The translations under genes were made by a program, and so were the position numbers. A DNA stretch of 64,000 nt from Chryseobacterium sp. (GTDB lineage Bacteria; Bacteroidota; Bacteroidia; Flavobacteriales; Weeksellaceae): assembly GCF_029240215.1 (NCBI RefSeq), contig NZ_JARBTK010000001.1:620001-684000 (forward strand). The letters run 5' to 3'. Position 1 is the stretch's first letter, and each line of letters begins with the position of its first letter. Positions 26,400-34,610 of this stretch are shown in pieces. The notes under the pieces were generated by a model, which was given only the letters and a program-made list of their open reading frames with translations, did not search any database and had not been told where the DNA came from.

Positions 26400-28673
26400 T
26401 TAGTTTGCACCAATTTCATCAACGAAAAGCCAAGCTTTTGAATCTGCTCCCGGATTTCCTGCTGGAATAATTCCTGCATTTTTTATCTTAATTTTGATGT
26501 ATTTTGAATTTTGATCTCCTACGTTTAATTTAATTTTTCCTTTTGCGTTTTGGATTTCGTCTTTTTCGATTTCTTTAATCATTTTGAAATTTTCATTATC
26601 AACAGAAACAAAAATCTGTGCAGATTTTGCCATATGAATCCAACTTCCTTTGTTTTCTAATGTATTAAAATAAACTTCTGTAAAATTAGTTTTTTGTCCA
26701 AAATCAATTGTTGCCACAACATCTTTTCCCTGAAAACCAAGCCACGTTTTTCCCAATTGTTTTATATTCCCAACAATTCCGTCAACTAATGTGAAAGATC
26801 CGCCGAAAGAATAATTTTCGCTCGGCTGCTGTTCTAATGTAATAGTTTTTCCTGTAGTTTTAGATGTTATAAATTGTTGAGAAGAAACGGCACTTTTTAA
26901 TTGTCGGTTTTCAAAATAAGCTGATTTTATCGTCATTGATTTTGAAACCGGAATCGGATTTTGATAGGTTTGCGAATTTACATTCGGCTCTGTTTCGTCT
27001 AAAGTATATCTTATTCCACTTGAATTTTGTGAAGTTGAAAGCTCGTAAGAAACTCCATTATTATTAGGAATTACCTTTCCGGAAATGTTGTAGATACTTT
27101 TCGCATAGTTCACATTCATTTTATCCAAAACTTTGAACTGATTGATGACTCTTCCTTCAAATTCTTTATAATTTTCAGGATCAGAGGTTCCCCATCCGAC
27201 TTCGGAAAGAGCAAATAATCTTGGGAAAATCATGTATTGAACCTGTTTAAAATCAAGAATATATTCAGTCCATAAATTCGCCTGAACTCCCAAAATATAT
27301 TTTGCCTGTTCAGCATTTAATTCAGTTGGAATCGGATTGTAAGAATATACTTTATCCAATGGCGTAAAACCACCGAAAGCATTTGGTTCCGTTGCAGGAT
27401 CTCCTTGATAATGATCGAAATAGCAATAAGAACCCGGAGTCATTACAGCGAAATGTCCTGACTTTGCAGCTTCTATACCACCTTTAATTCCCGTCCAGCT
27501 CATTACAGCTGCGTTTGGAGCTAATCCTCCTTCAAGAATCTCATCCCAACCGATAATTTTTCGACCCTTAGAATTTACATATTTTTCAATTCTGTGAATA
27601 AAATAACTTTGTAAGCCATGTTCATCCTTCAAATTATTTTTCTCTATTAATTGCTGACAATGAGCACATTCCTTCCACCTTGTTTTTGGACATTCGTCTC
27701 CGCCGATGTGAATATATTGCGAAGGAAACAATGTCATTACTTCATCTAAAACATTTTCTAAAAAGGTGAAAGTTTCATCTTTCGGACAAAATACATCATC
27801 AAAAACGCCCCATTTTGTAGCCGGCTCGAAAGGACCTTTTGTACACGCCAATTCAGGATAAGCGGACAAAGCAGCCAAAGCATGACCGGGCATTTCAATT
27901 TCGGGAACTACCGTAATATGTCGATCCTGAGCATATTTTACAACATCTTTTATCTGATCTTGCGTGTAAAAATACGGTCCGTAAGGTTTTCCGTCGAAGG
28001 TATTGTCAACATAAGCTCCGATCATTGATTCTTTACGTTTTGAACCTATTTGTGTGAGTTTTGGATATTTTTTTATTTCAATTCTCCAACCCTGATCATC
28101 GGTTAAATGCCAATGAAAAGTGTTGAGTTTATACATTGCTAAATAATCGATGTATTGTTTTACTTCTTCAACCGTAAAAAAATGGCGGCAAACATCCAAA
28201 TGCATTCCACGCCATGCAAATTTGGGCTCGTCCTCAATCTTCATCGCGGGAATTTTCCCTTCATCTTTATACTGCTCGAATAACTGGATCAGTGTTTGAA
28301 GTGCTAAAAAATACCCTTGCTTTGTATATGAATTGATGACGATCTTCTTTGAAGAAATATGAATGGTATATTTTTCTTTTTTTTGTTCTTCATTTGTTGG
28401 TAAATGCGATATTTTTGGCGGATATGAAGATTCTATTAAATGAATTCCCTCTTTGTAATTTCCATATTTAAAAACGAATACTTTATTAAAATGTTTTTTG
28501 AAGTATTCAGTTTCTTGTTTTGGCAGATTTTCATCTAAAATGAAATTTTCAGGGATAATAAATTCTCCTTTTTGAAACTCAACTTTTTGCGGATAAGGAA
28601 TTAAATTTAATTTGTTTTGAGAAAAAAACAAGCCTGAAAGTAACACAGAAAAAACCAGTAGAATACGCAGCAT
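26400..28673 (-). CDS. Beta-N-acetylhexosaminidase, GH20, exported
   Basis: A 757-residue enzyme with a signal peptide (MLRILLVFSVLLSGLFFSQ). Domains in order: GH20b (about 20-145), GH20 catalytic barrel (about 150-500) with GMHLDVCRHFF and the catalytic Asp-Glu pair in HIGGDECPKTRW, a chitobiase-like C-terminal domain (about 530-605) and an F5/8-type carbohydrate-binding domain (about 615-755). It removes terminal GlcNAc or GalNAc. There is no T9SS tail, so it probably stays in the periplasm. It is the first gene of a minus-strand run with glycosylasparaginase, CutC and beta-mannosidase that together could dismantle N-glycans. Confidence 0.92.
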   Translation of the reverse strand: MLRILLVFSVLLSGLFFSQNKLNLIPYPQKVEFQKGEFIIPENFILDENLPKQETEYFKKHFNKVFVFKYGNYKEGIHLIESSYPPKISHLPTNEEQKKEKYTIHISSKKIVINSYTKQGYFLALQTLIQLFEQYKDEGKIPAMKIEDEPKFAWRGMHLDVCRHFFTVEEVKQYIDYLAMYKLNTFHWHLTDDQGWRIEIKKYPKLTQIGSKRKESMIGAYVDNTFDGKPYGPYFYTQDQIKDVVKYAQDRHITVVPEIEMPGHALAALSAYPELACTKGPFEPATKWGVFDDVFCPKDETFTFLENVLDEVMTLFPSQYIHIGGDECPKTRWKECAHCQQLIEKNNLKDEHGLQSYFIHRIEKYVNSKGRKIIGWDEILEGGLAPNAAVMSWTGIKGGIEAAKSGHFAVMTPGSYCYFDHYQGDPATEPNAFGGFTPLDKVYSYNPIPTELNAEQAKYILGVQANLWTEYILDFKQVQYMIFPRLFALSEVGWGTSDPENYKEFEGRVINQFKVLDKMNVNYAKSIYNISGKVIPNNNGVSYELSTSQNSSGIRYTLDETEPNVNSQTYQNPIPVSKSMTIKSAYFENRQLKSAVSSQQFITSKTTGKTITLEQQPSENYSFGGSFTLVDGIVGNIKQLGKTWLGFQGKDVVATIDFGQKTNFTEVYFNTLENKGSWIHMAKSAQIFVSVDNENFKMIKEIEKDEIQNAKGKIKLNVGDQNSKYIKIKIKNAGIIPAGNPGADSKAWLFVDEIGAN

Positions 28674-28758
28674 TTTTGTTGAGTTTAGATTTTAGCGAAT
28701 ATAATTCTTTTCTGAAAAATTTAAGTCTATAATTTAACTTATTAAGCCATAAAACATC

Positions 28759-28766
28759 TAAATTTG
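28759..28766 (+). promoter_or_regulatory. -7 box of the DUF4197 gene
   Basis: TAAATTTG matches TAnnTTTG, 13 bases before the ATG at 28780. TTTA 22 bases before it is a weak -33 candidate. Confidence 0.45.
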
Positions 28767-28779
28767 TATAAAATAAGCG

Positions 28780-29589
28780 ATGAAAAAAACTTTTATTCTA
28801 GTAGCTGGATTATTATTTTCAGTTTCTGCACAAGCACAGATTTTAGATATTATCAAATCGACCGTTAAAAATCAAACAGGAGTTGATCTCAACAATCCTG
28901 TGAAAACGAAAACCTCTACAAATACAACGACTACAACTTCAACCCCTACAAAATCACCTTCTGTAAATATCAGCAGTCTGTCTTCAACTCAGATTTCGTC
29001 AGGTTTGAAGGAAGCTTTGAGTTTGGGTGTAACAGAAGGCGTGAAAAAATTGGGTGTAACCGATGGTTTTTTGAAAAATGAAGCCGTAAAGATATTAATG
29101 CCTGAAAAATTAAGAGTAATTGATACGAAACTCCGTGAATTCGGATTGGGAAGTCTGGCTGATCAGGGCGTCAAACTATTGAACAGAGCTGCGGAAGATG
29201 CTGTCACAGAAGCTGCTCCGATCTTCACAAAAGCGATTACGTCAATGACAATTACCGATGCTAAAAATATTTTGCTAGGAGGAGATAACTCAGCAACAAA
29301 CTATCTACAGAACAAAACACAGGCTCAACTTTTCACTGCTTTTCAGCCGAAAGTAAAGGCTTCTCTTGGAAAAGTGGGCGCAGATAAGGTCTGGAATAAT
29401 TTGATTTCTAAATACAATACATTGACAGGAAATGCTGTTTCTACTGATTTAAACGAATACGTTACCAACGAAACAATCAATGGTGTTTTCAAAATGATAG
29501 CTGAAAAAGAAACCGGAATCAGGAATAATTCTGTGATGAGGACTACAAGTATTTTGCAGAAAGTTTTTGGAGCGCAAGACGGAAAATAA
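28780..29589 (+). CDS. DUF4197 domain-containing exported protein
   Basis: A 269-residue protein with a signal peptide (MKKTFILVAGLLFSVSAQAQ), a Thr/Ser/Lys-rich linker (about residues 40-62) and a DUF4197 domain that contains GLKEALSLGVTEGVKKLG, VKILMPEKLRVIDTKLREFG and MTITDAKNILLGGDNSATNY. The family is widespread in the periplasm of Bacteroidota and Proteobacteria; I know of no established function. Single gene; its stop is followed by a 200-bp dyad repeat and then a palindromic terminator. Confidence 0.85.
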   Translation: MKKTFILVAGLLFSVSAQAQILDIIKSTVKNQTGVDLNNPVKTKTSTNTTTTTSTPTKSPSVNISSLSSTQISSGLKEALSLGVTEGVKKLGVTDGFLKNEAVKILMPEKLRVIDTKLREFGLGSLADQGVKLLNRAAEDAVTEAAPIFTKAITSMTITDAKNILLGGDNSATNYLQNKTQAQLFTAFQPKVKASLGKVGADKVWNNLISKYNTLTGNAVSTDLNEYVTNETINGVFKMIAEKETGIRNNSVMRTTSILQKVFGAQDGK

Positions 29590-29631
29590 TTTTTCTTTTA
29601 TAAAGTTAATAAAACAAATTCAATTAATTTT

Positions 29632-29834
29632 TCTTTTGTCTTGAAACAAAAGAAAAATTAATTCAAGACTTGGAAAATTCCACTAAAAATTAAAATTTAA
29701 TCCTAAAATTTCCAAAACTCGCGCGGATTAGAGATTTATTTTTTGATTAAAGGTTTATGGCGCGCTTCAAACAGTGGAAATTTTTTAACGGATTAATTTT
29801 TAATTTTATTAACGTTCCATTTTCCTATGTCAAT
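29632..29834. repeat. Large dyad repeat element (~200 bp), copy 1
   Basis: This 203-base block aligns end to end with 32221-32422. It opens with the hairpin CTTTTGT-CTTGA-ACAAAAG, then TTCAAGACT, then an inner dyad: AATTTAATCCTAAAA and CCAAAACT-GCGCG on the left face GCGCGCTTCAAAC and TTTTTTAACGGATTAA on the right. The outer ends of the inner dyad are AT-rich arms that pair over tens of bases. No open frame of note. It lies between the converging DUF4197 and scoB genes. Confidence 0.85.
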
Positions 29835-29845
29835 AAACTACAAAT

Positions 29846-29877
29846 AAAAAAACCTTGTCGATCGACAAGGTTTTTTT
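29846..29877. terminator. Bidirectional palindromic terminator
   Basis: A perfect 32-base palindrome whose centre is TTGTCGATCGACAA, flanked by AACC/GGTT and seven A or T on each side. It lies between converging genes and can end transcripts from both. Confidence 0.85.
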
Positions 29878-29878
29878 A

Positions 29879-30532
29879 TTAGAACTGCATTTCAGGAATT
29901 TCGCCTTCTATGATGAGATCTGCTTCTGTGGATTTTATAATGTGTTCTACGGAAACACCGGGAGCTCTTTCAACAAGCTTGAATCCGGCCGGAGTAACAT
30001 CTAAAACGGCTAATTCAGTAACCACTTTTTTCACGCAATTGATCCCGGTTAGAGGAAGTGTACATTTTTTTAGGATTTTGCTTTCTCCAGCTTTATTAAC
30101 GTGCATCATTGCAACGATGATATTTTCAGCTGAAGCTACCAAATCCATTGCGCCACCCATTCCTTTCACCATTTTTCCAGGAATTTTCCAGTTGGCGATG
30201 TCTCCGTTTTCTGAAACTTCCATTGCTCCGAGAATGGTCAAGTCAACTTTCTGGCTTCTGATCATCCCAAAACTGAATGCAGAATCGAAAAATGAACCAC
30301 CTTCTAAAATTGTGATCGTCTGTTTTCCTGCATTAATGACATCTGCATCTTCTTCGCCTTCGAAGGGAAACGGTCCCATTCCTAAAACTCCGTTTTCACT
30401 CTGAAACTCTACCGAAAGATTATCCGGAACGTAATTGGCAACCAAAGTCGGAATTCCGATTCCCAAGTTTACATAATATCCGTCTTTTACTTCTTTGGAA
30501 ATACGTTTTGCTATATCTTCTTTACTTAACAT
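29879..30532 (-). CDS. scoB: Succinyl-CoA:3-ketoacid CoA transferase, subunit B
   Basis: A 217-residue CoA-transferase family I beta subunit. FQSENGVLGMGPFP near residue 42 holds the catalytic Glu that forms the CoA thioester; GIGIPTLVANYVP and KGMGGAMDL are further marks. With subunit A it moves CoA from succinyl-CoA to acetoacetate, allowing use of ketone bodies, leucine carbon or PHB-type products. scoA lies upstream on the same strand with a 172-base gap, unusually wide for subunits of one enzyme; the gap has no gene, only an AT-rich stretch with CACAAAG and CAAAG motifs. Confidence 0.92.
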   Translation of the reverse strand: MLSKEDIAKRISKEVKDGYYVNLGIGIPTLVANYVPDNLSVEFQSENGVLGMGPFPFEGEEDADVINAGKQTITILEGGSFFDSAFSFGMIRSQKVDLTILGAMEVSENGDIANWKIPGKMVKGMGGAMDLVASAENIIVAMMHVNKAGESKILKKCTLPLTGINCVKKVVTELAVLDVTPAGFKLVERAPGVSVEHIIKSTEADLIIEGEIPEMQF

Positions 30533-30704
30533 TTTGTTTAATTTGAAAATTTGTTGATATGATAATTTGAAAATTAACAGTCATTTGATTTAAACACAAA
30601 GGGCACAAAGATTTTTTTAAACTTCATTCTGTTTTTAAGTCCGCAAAGGCGCTCCACTCAGCAAAGAGCACAGAAGATATTTGTCCCTTTTTTGTAGATA
30701 ATTT

Positions 30705-31406
30705 TTAATCTTTTTTTCTCACAGTTCGCTGTTCAATTCTTTTTTCAAATTTTTCTCCCTGGAAGATTCTTTGAATCATAATTCCCGGAATGTGAATCTG
30801 GTTAGGATCTAATTCTCCCGGAGCAACCAATTCTTCTACTTCAGCGATGGTAATTTTCCCTGCTCCTGCCATTGGATGATTAAAGTTTCTTGCAGAACCT
30901 TTGAAAATTAAGTTTCCTGCGTGATCACCTTTCCAAGCTTTTACAATAGAATAATCTGCGTTGTAAGCGTGTTCCAAAATATGCGGCTTGCCGTTGAAAT
31001 CTTTCACTTCTTTACCTTGGGCGACTTCAGTTCCGAAGCCTGCAGGAGTATAAAATGCGGGAATTCCGGCTTGTGCGGCTCTGCATTTTTCAGCCAGTGT
31101 TCCTTGTGGAGTTAGTTCAACATCCAATTCGCCTGAAAGCATCTGTCTTTCAAATTCTGCATTTTCTCCAACATACGAAGATATCATTTTTTTGATCTGC
31201 TTTTTCTGCAACAATAATCCTAAACCAAAATCATCAACTCCGGCATTGTTTGAAATGCAGGTAAGATCTTTTACATCGCTATCTACCAAGGCATTAATTG
31301 AATTTTCTGGAATTCCGCAAAGACCGAAACCTCCTAACATCAAGGTCATTCCGTCTTTGATTCCTTGTATCGCTTCAGTAGCATTTTTTACTCTTTTATC
31401 TATCAT
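30705..31406 (-). CDS. scoA: Succinyl-CoA:3-ketoacid CoA transferase, subunit A
   Basis: A 233-residue CoA-transferase family I alpha subunit. [16 protein letters not shown] near residue 22 is the signature CoA-binding loop, followed by [15 protein letters not shown] and [17 protein letters not shown]. It pairs with the B subunit encoded next on the strand. The length fits a separate alpha chain, not the fused form seen in mitochondria. Upstream lies a REP-like repeat and then the divergent rplS promoter. Confidence 0.92.
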   Translation of the reverse strand: MIDKRVKNATEAIQGIKDGMTLMLGGFGLCGIPENSINALVDSDVKDLTCISNNAGVDDFGLGLLLQKKQIKKMISSYVGENAEFERQMLSGELDVELTPQGTLAEKCRAAQAGIPAFYTPAGFGTEVAQGKEVKDFNGKPHILEHAYNADYSIVKAWKGDHAGNLIFKGSARNFNHPMAGAGKITIAEVEELVAPGELDPNQIHIPGIMIQRIFQGEKFEKRIEQRTVRKKD

Positions 31407-31497
31407 TGTACTGCTTAAAATTTGTGGTCTGAAATTACAATTTTTTTGGGAATTTTCTCAATTTTGTAATCTTTTGATTTGAAAGGCTGTATTTTGC

Positions 31498-31600
31498 GTG
31501 AGGGATGAAAGCGACATCCTTTTTGGGAGTTGCGGCGGCAAAGCCGCCGCAACGGAAATGGAGCGCAGCGGAATGACCGAGTGAAGGACACGTCATGATT
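31498..31600. repeat. REP-like intergenic element, copy 2, with GC-rich hairpin
   Basis: GGATGAAAGCGACATCC with a T run resembles the repeats at 20991 and 41609. Inside is a perfect 11-bp GC-rich stem, GTTGCGGCGGC with GCCGCCGCAAC, around an AAA loop (31529-31553), strikingly GC-rich for this AT-rich region. It lies in the 388-base gap between scoA and rplS, whose remainder is the rplS promoter and leader. Confidence 0.6.
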
Positions 31601-31692
31601 ACATTTGAAAGTCAAATAGTTATGATTTTGATTAAGCGCACTAGAAAATGAATTCGAAAATGTGAAAATTCTTGAAAATTGTTTCGTAAACT

Positions 31693-31724
31693 GTTGGCTA
31701 ACAGAAAAATTTATTTTATTTTTG
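31693..31724 (+). promoter_or_regulatory. rplS promoter
   Basis: TATTTTTG (31717-31724) is a full TAnnTTTG -7 box, and GTTG (31693-31696) lies exactly 20 bases before it as a -33 box. The transcript should start near 31730, about 65 bases before the rplS ATG. Confidence 0.65.
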
Positions 31725-31730
31725 CAATCT

Positions 31731-31794
31731 GTTATTCAACCTCTGACGAAGTCCGTGAAAGTTGCTTAGCTTAACACTTTTTATTTTATTAATA
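31731..31794 (+). promoter_or_regulatory. Structured 5' leader of rplS (possible L19 autoregulatory element)
   Basis: The leader can fold into a nested stem: GTTA (31731-31734) with TAAC (31772-31775), CAAC (31737-31740) with GTTG (31761-31764), and GAC with GTC (31745-31753) at the tip. A leader class called L19-Flavobacteria has been proposed for this group as far as I recall; I cannot test the match here. Confidence 0.45.
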
Positions 31795-32151
31795 ATGGAT
31801 TTATTAAAGTACGTACAAGACAAGTACATTACAAAAAAAGAATTCCCAGAATTCAAAGCTGGTGATACAATCACTGTGTATTACGAGATTAAGGAGGGTC
31901 AAAAAACGAGAACTCAGTTCTTCAAAGGAACTGTAATCCAATTGAGAGGAACAGGTTCTACAAAGACTTTTACAATCAGAAAAATGAGTGGTGATGTAGG
32001 TGTAGAAAGAGTTTTCCCTATCAACATGCCTGCTCTTCAAAAAATCGAAGTTGACAGAAGAGGTAAAGTTAGAAGATCTAGAATTTACTACTTCAGAGAC
32101 CTTAGAGGTAAAAAAGCGAGAATTAAAGACGCTGCTTACAAGAAGAAATAA
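31795..32151 (+). CDS. rplS: 50S ribosomal protein L19
   Basis: A 118-residue ribosomal protein with the L19 body FKAGDTITVYYEIKEGQKTR and the conserved FKGTVIQLRGTGSTKTFTIRK and KVRRSRIYYFRDLRGKKARI segments. L19 sits at the interface of the two ribosomal subunits. The start MDLLKYVQDKYITK at 31795 is chosen over an ATG 33 bases upstream, which would add a hydrophobic stretch foreign to the family. It has a promoter, a foldable leader and a strong palindromic terminator of its own. Confidence 0.95.
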   Translation: MDLLKYVQDKYITKKEFPEFKAGDTITVYYEIKEGQKTRTQFFKGTVIQLRGTGSTKTFTIRKMSGDVGVERVFPINMPALQKIEVDRRGKVRRSRIYYFRDLRGKKARIKDAAYKKK

Positions 32152-32171
32152 TTCAGACAACAACACATACG

Positions 32172-32205
32172 AAGAGAGGGTTTATCAATTGATAAACCCT
32201 CTCTT
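32172..32205. terminator. Terminator of rplS
   Basis: A perfect 34-base palindrome centred on TTTATCAATTGATAAA with GAGGG/CCCTC arms, followed by a T-rich stretch. It begins 20 bases after the rplS stop. Confidence 0.85.
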
Positions 32206-32220
32206 TATTTTCATATATAT

Positions 32221-32422
32221 TCTTTTGTCTTGAAACAAAAGAACCAAAAGTTCAAGACTGGAAACTCCGGCTAAAAATTGAAATTTAATCCTAAAATTCC
32301 CAAAACTTGCGCGCATCAAAACTAATTCTTCGGATCAGAATTTGTGTCGCGCTTCAAACAATGGGAATTTTTTAACGGATTAAATTTCAATTTTCTTAAC
32401 GCCTCCATTTCCTAAGTCAATT
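32221..32422. repeat. Large dyad repeat element (~200 bp), copy 2
   Basis: Matches 29632-29834 along its length, with the same landmarks in the same order: TCTTTTGTCTTGAAACAAAAG, TTCAAGACT, CTAAAAATTGAAATTTAATCC, CCAAAACT, TCGCGCTTCAAACA, TTTTTTAACGGATTAA, CCTAAGTCAAT. The middle loop differs most. Like copy 1 it lies in a convergent gap, between rplS and a hydrolase gene. Confidence 0.85.
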
Positions 32423-32437
32423 AAAACAGCTTTAATT

Positions 32438-33433
32438 CTACTTAATAAAATCATACAAAGCACTCCAGAATTTATCGTAGACTTCGATGTGAGGAAGATG
32501 TCCTACGTTTTCAAGTTCAACCAGTTTTGATCCTTCAATTTGTTGTTGTGTTTTCCTTCCTAATTCCTGATACTGTCCCATTGTTGGCTGCATTTCTTTT
32601 GGAGCTCGGTCTTTTCCAATTGCTGTTCTGTCTCGTGTTCCGATAATTAATAATGTTGGAGTTTTAATGTTTTTAAATTCATAAACGACAGGCTGATTGA
32701 AGATGATATCACTCGTTAATGCAGCATTCCAGGCTACTTGAGGATAATCTTTGTGCAATGTCCAGCCTGCTATTAAATCAAGCCACGGTTGGTATTCGGC
32801 TTTCCATTTGTTATCGTAATAAAATTTCAGCTGATAATTTTTGTAGCTTTCGGCTGTGTTTTTTAATTCTGACTGATACGCTTCGTCAACAGTCTGATAT
32901 TTTGCTAAAGTTTTGTAATCTTCTAATCCAATCGGATTTTCTAAAATTAACTTTTCAACCACTTCAGGATACATTAAAGTGAATCTTGTAGCAACCATTC
33001 CGCCCATTGAATGTCCTAAAACAATCAATTTATCAATTTTTAAATCATCCAAAATTGCTTTGGTATTACTTGCCAATTGTGCAAATGAAAACTGATAACT
33101 CTGCGGTTTTGAAGATTTCCCAAAGCCGATCTGGTCCGGAATTATCACCCTGAAACCTTTATCTGATAAATCTTTTGCCGTTTTTTGCCAATACGCTCCG
33201 TTGAAATTTTTTCCGTGAAGAAGCATGATAGTTTTTCCGTTCGATGTTTTAGGTTTTACATCCATATAGGCCATTTTCAAAGTTTGATTTTGGGATTTTA
33301 AATCTTTGAAATGAACTTCGTAAGGATATGGATAGTTTGAAAGCGTTGCATCTAAAGGTTTGACCTGTGAAAACATTAAATCTGAAGAAAGAGAAAGCAG
33401 CATTGTCACTACAGCATTTTTTAAATATTTCAT
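32438..33433 (-). CDS. Alpha/beta hydrolase, exported
   Basis: A 331-residue hydrolase with a signal peptide-like start (MKYLKNAVVTMLLSLSSDL, ending near FSQ). The nucleophile elbow is GHSMGG in LIVLGHSMGGMVATRF, the oxyanion region is LLHGKNFNGAYW, the acid is in LLIIGTRDRTA, and the catalytic His is in ENVGHLPHIEVYD. Substrate is unknown. An in-frame ATG at 33469 is rejected in favour of 33433, which begins the signal peptide. Confidence 0.85.
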   Translation of the reverse strand: MKYLKNAVVTMLLSLSSDLMFSQVKPLDATLSNYPYPYEVHFKDLKSQNQTLKMAYMDVKPKTSNGKTIMLLHGKNFNGAYWQKTAKDLSDKGFRVIIPDQIGFGKSSKPQSYQFSFAQLASNTKAILDDLKIDKLIVLGHSMGGMVATRFTLMYPEVVEKLILENPIGLEDYKTLAKYQTVDEAYQSELKNTAESYKNYQLKFYYDNKWKAEYQPWLDLIAGWTLHKDYPQVAWNAALTSDIIFNQPVVYEFKNIKTPTLLIIGTRDRTAIGKDRAPKEMQPTMGQYQELGRKTQQQIEGSKLVELENVGHLPHIEVYDKFWSALYDFIK

Positions 33434-33461
33434 GAAATTGATTTTAGATACTAAAATTAAA

Positions 33462-33487
33462 AAAACCACTTCAAAAGAAACGGTTTT
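33462..33487 (-). terminator. Terminator of the EamA transporter gene
   Basis: AAAACC pairs with GGTTTT and TTC with GAA around an AAAA loop with a 2-base internal bulge on each side; seven T residues follow on the minus strand. Confidence 0.55.
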
Positions 33488-33517
33488 AGGATGTTATTTT
33501 TAATTTAATTAATATTT

Positions 33518-34498
33518 TTAAGACATTTCTGCTGTTTTCAATTCTTTTTTGGAGGGCAAATTCATTAAAACGATTGCGAAAAGGATTAATGCGATTCCTG
33601 TCCATTGAACGAAAAGTACTTGTTCACCTAACAAAACAAAAGCCATCGTAACAGAAACCGGAAGCTCTAAAGATGAAATGATGCTTCCTAAACCCAAACC
33701 TGTATTTGGAAAACCTAGATTAAATAAAATCGGTGGAATTATCGTTCCAAAAAGTGCTAAAATGAATCCATAAGTCCAAAATATTGAATAATCAAACGGA
33801 CGGATATGTTGTGTATTTTCTGTGAAATTTAAGTAAAAAGATCTTAGTCCTTCAAAATGCAGAGGTCCAATCTGAGCAAAAAAGAGAAATAAAAGCACAA
33901 TAACCAATCCTCCGGAAAGCATAATAATACTTTTTCTGAGAACTGGTAAATTCGTTGCCAAAGTATTGGAAGTAAACATCGTCATGGTAAATGAAGCCGC
34001 TGCCAACAATCCCCAAAATATGCCACGCCAATCGATTTTCACTTCTAAATTAATGATATTTGTGGCTAAAACTGTTCCTATTAAAACAATCAAGGTCGCA
34101 ATGATCTTTTTAGCATTCGGTAATTTTTTTGTTAAAAAACTCTCGACCACCACACTAAACCAAACCGACTGCATCAAAAGAACAATTGCTATTGATACAT
34201 TAATGTACTGAACTGATATATAATAAAAAAGACTGGTACAACCTAACGAAGTTCCCGCTAACATCAACATTTTAAATTCTTTGAAACCAGGTGATGATAA
34301 AGTTTTTTTTGAGGTAATTGTCTGAATAAAATTTAAAATCAATAATCCCAAAAATCCCATTACAAACTGTGCCGTTGTAACTTCTGAAGTTGTAAATCCT
34401 TCTTTGTAAGACATCTTCACAAATGTCGCCAACATCCCGTAAATACTTGCTCCAATACCAACAAATATAACTCCTTTTAAAATATTCTTCTTCTCCAT
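33518..34498 (-). CDS. EamA/DMT family transporter
   Basis: A 326-residue inner-membrane protein with ten predicted helices arranged as two EamA repeats (first from GVIFVGIGASIYGMLATFVK, second from IDWRGIFWGLLAAASFTMTM, ending SSLELPVSVTMAFVLLGEQ). Drug/metabolite transporters of this group export amino acids or other metabolites; the substrate cannot be told. Single gene with a modest terminator. Confidence 0.85.
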   Translation of the reverse strand: MEKKNILKGVIFVGIGASIYGMLATFVKMSYKEGFTTSEVTTAQFVMGFLGLLILNFIQTITSKKTLSSPGFKEFKMLMLAGTSLGCTSLFYYISVQYINVSIAIVLLMQSVWFSVVVESFLTKKLPNAKKIIATLIVLIGTVLATNIINLEVKIDWRGIFWGLLAAASFTMTMFTSNTLATNLPVLRKSIIMLSGGLVIVLLFLFFAQIGPLHFEGLRSFYLNFTENTQHIRPFDYSIFWTYGFILALFGTIIPPILFNLGFPNTGLGLGSIISSLELPVSVTMAFVLLGEQVLFVQWTGIALILFAIVLMNLPSKKELKTAEMS

Positions 34499-34610
34499 AT
34501 CATTTTTACAGCCGGCAAATTTACGACATAAAAATGTGATTCAGCAGAAATCTATATTAAATAAAAACCGTTCAGAAATTCCGGGACAATCATATTGATA
34601 TTTCTAAATT

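Noticed and set aside
30533..30704. Possible small gene or RNA between scoA and scoB
   Set aside because: No frame or clear stem-loop; only CACAAAG/CAAAG motifs that resemble a common intergenic repeat, with no second copy in the window.
31415..31615. Open frame of 66 codons upstream of scoA
   Set aside because: It is a chance frame across the REP-like element and its GC-rich hairpin.
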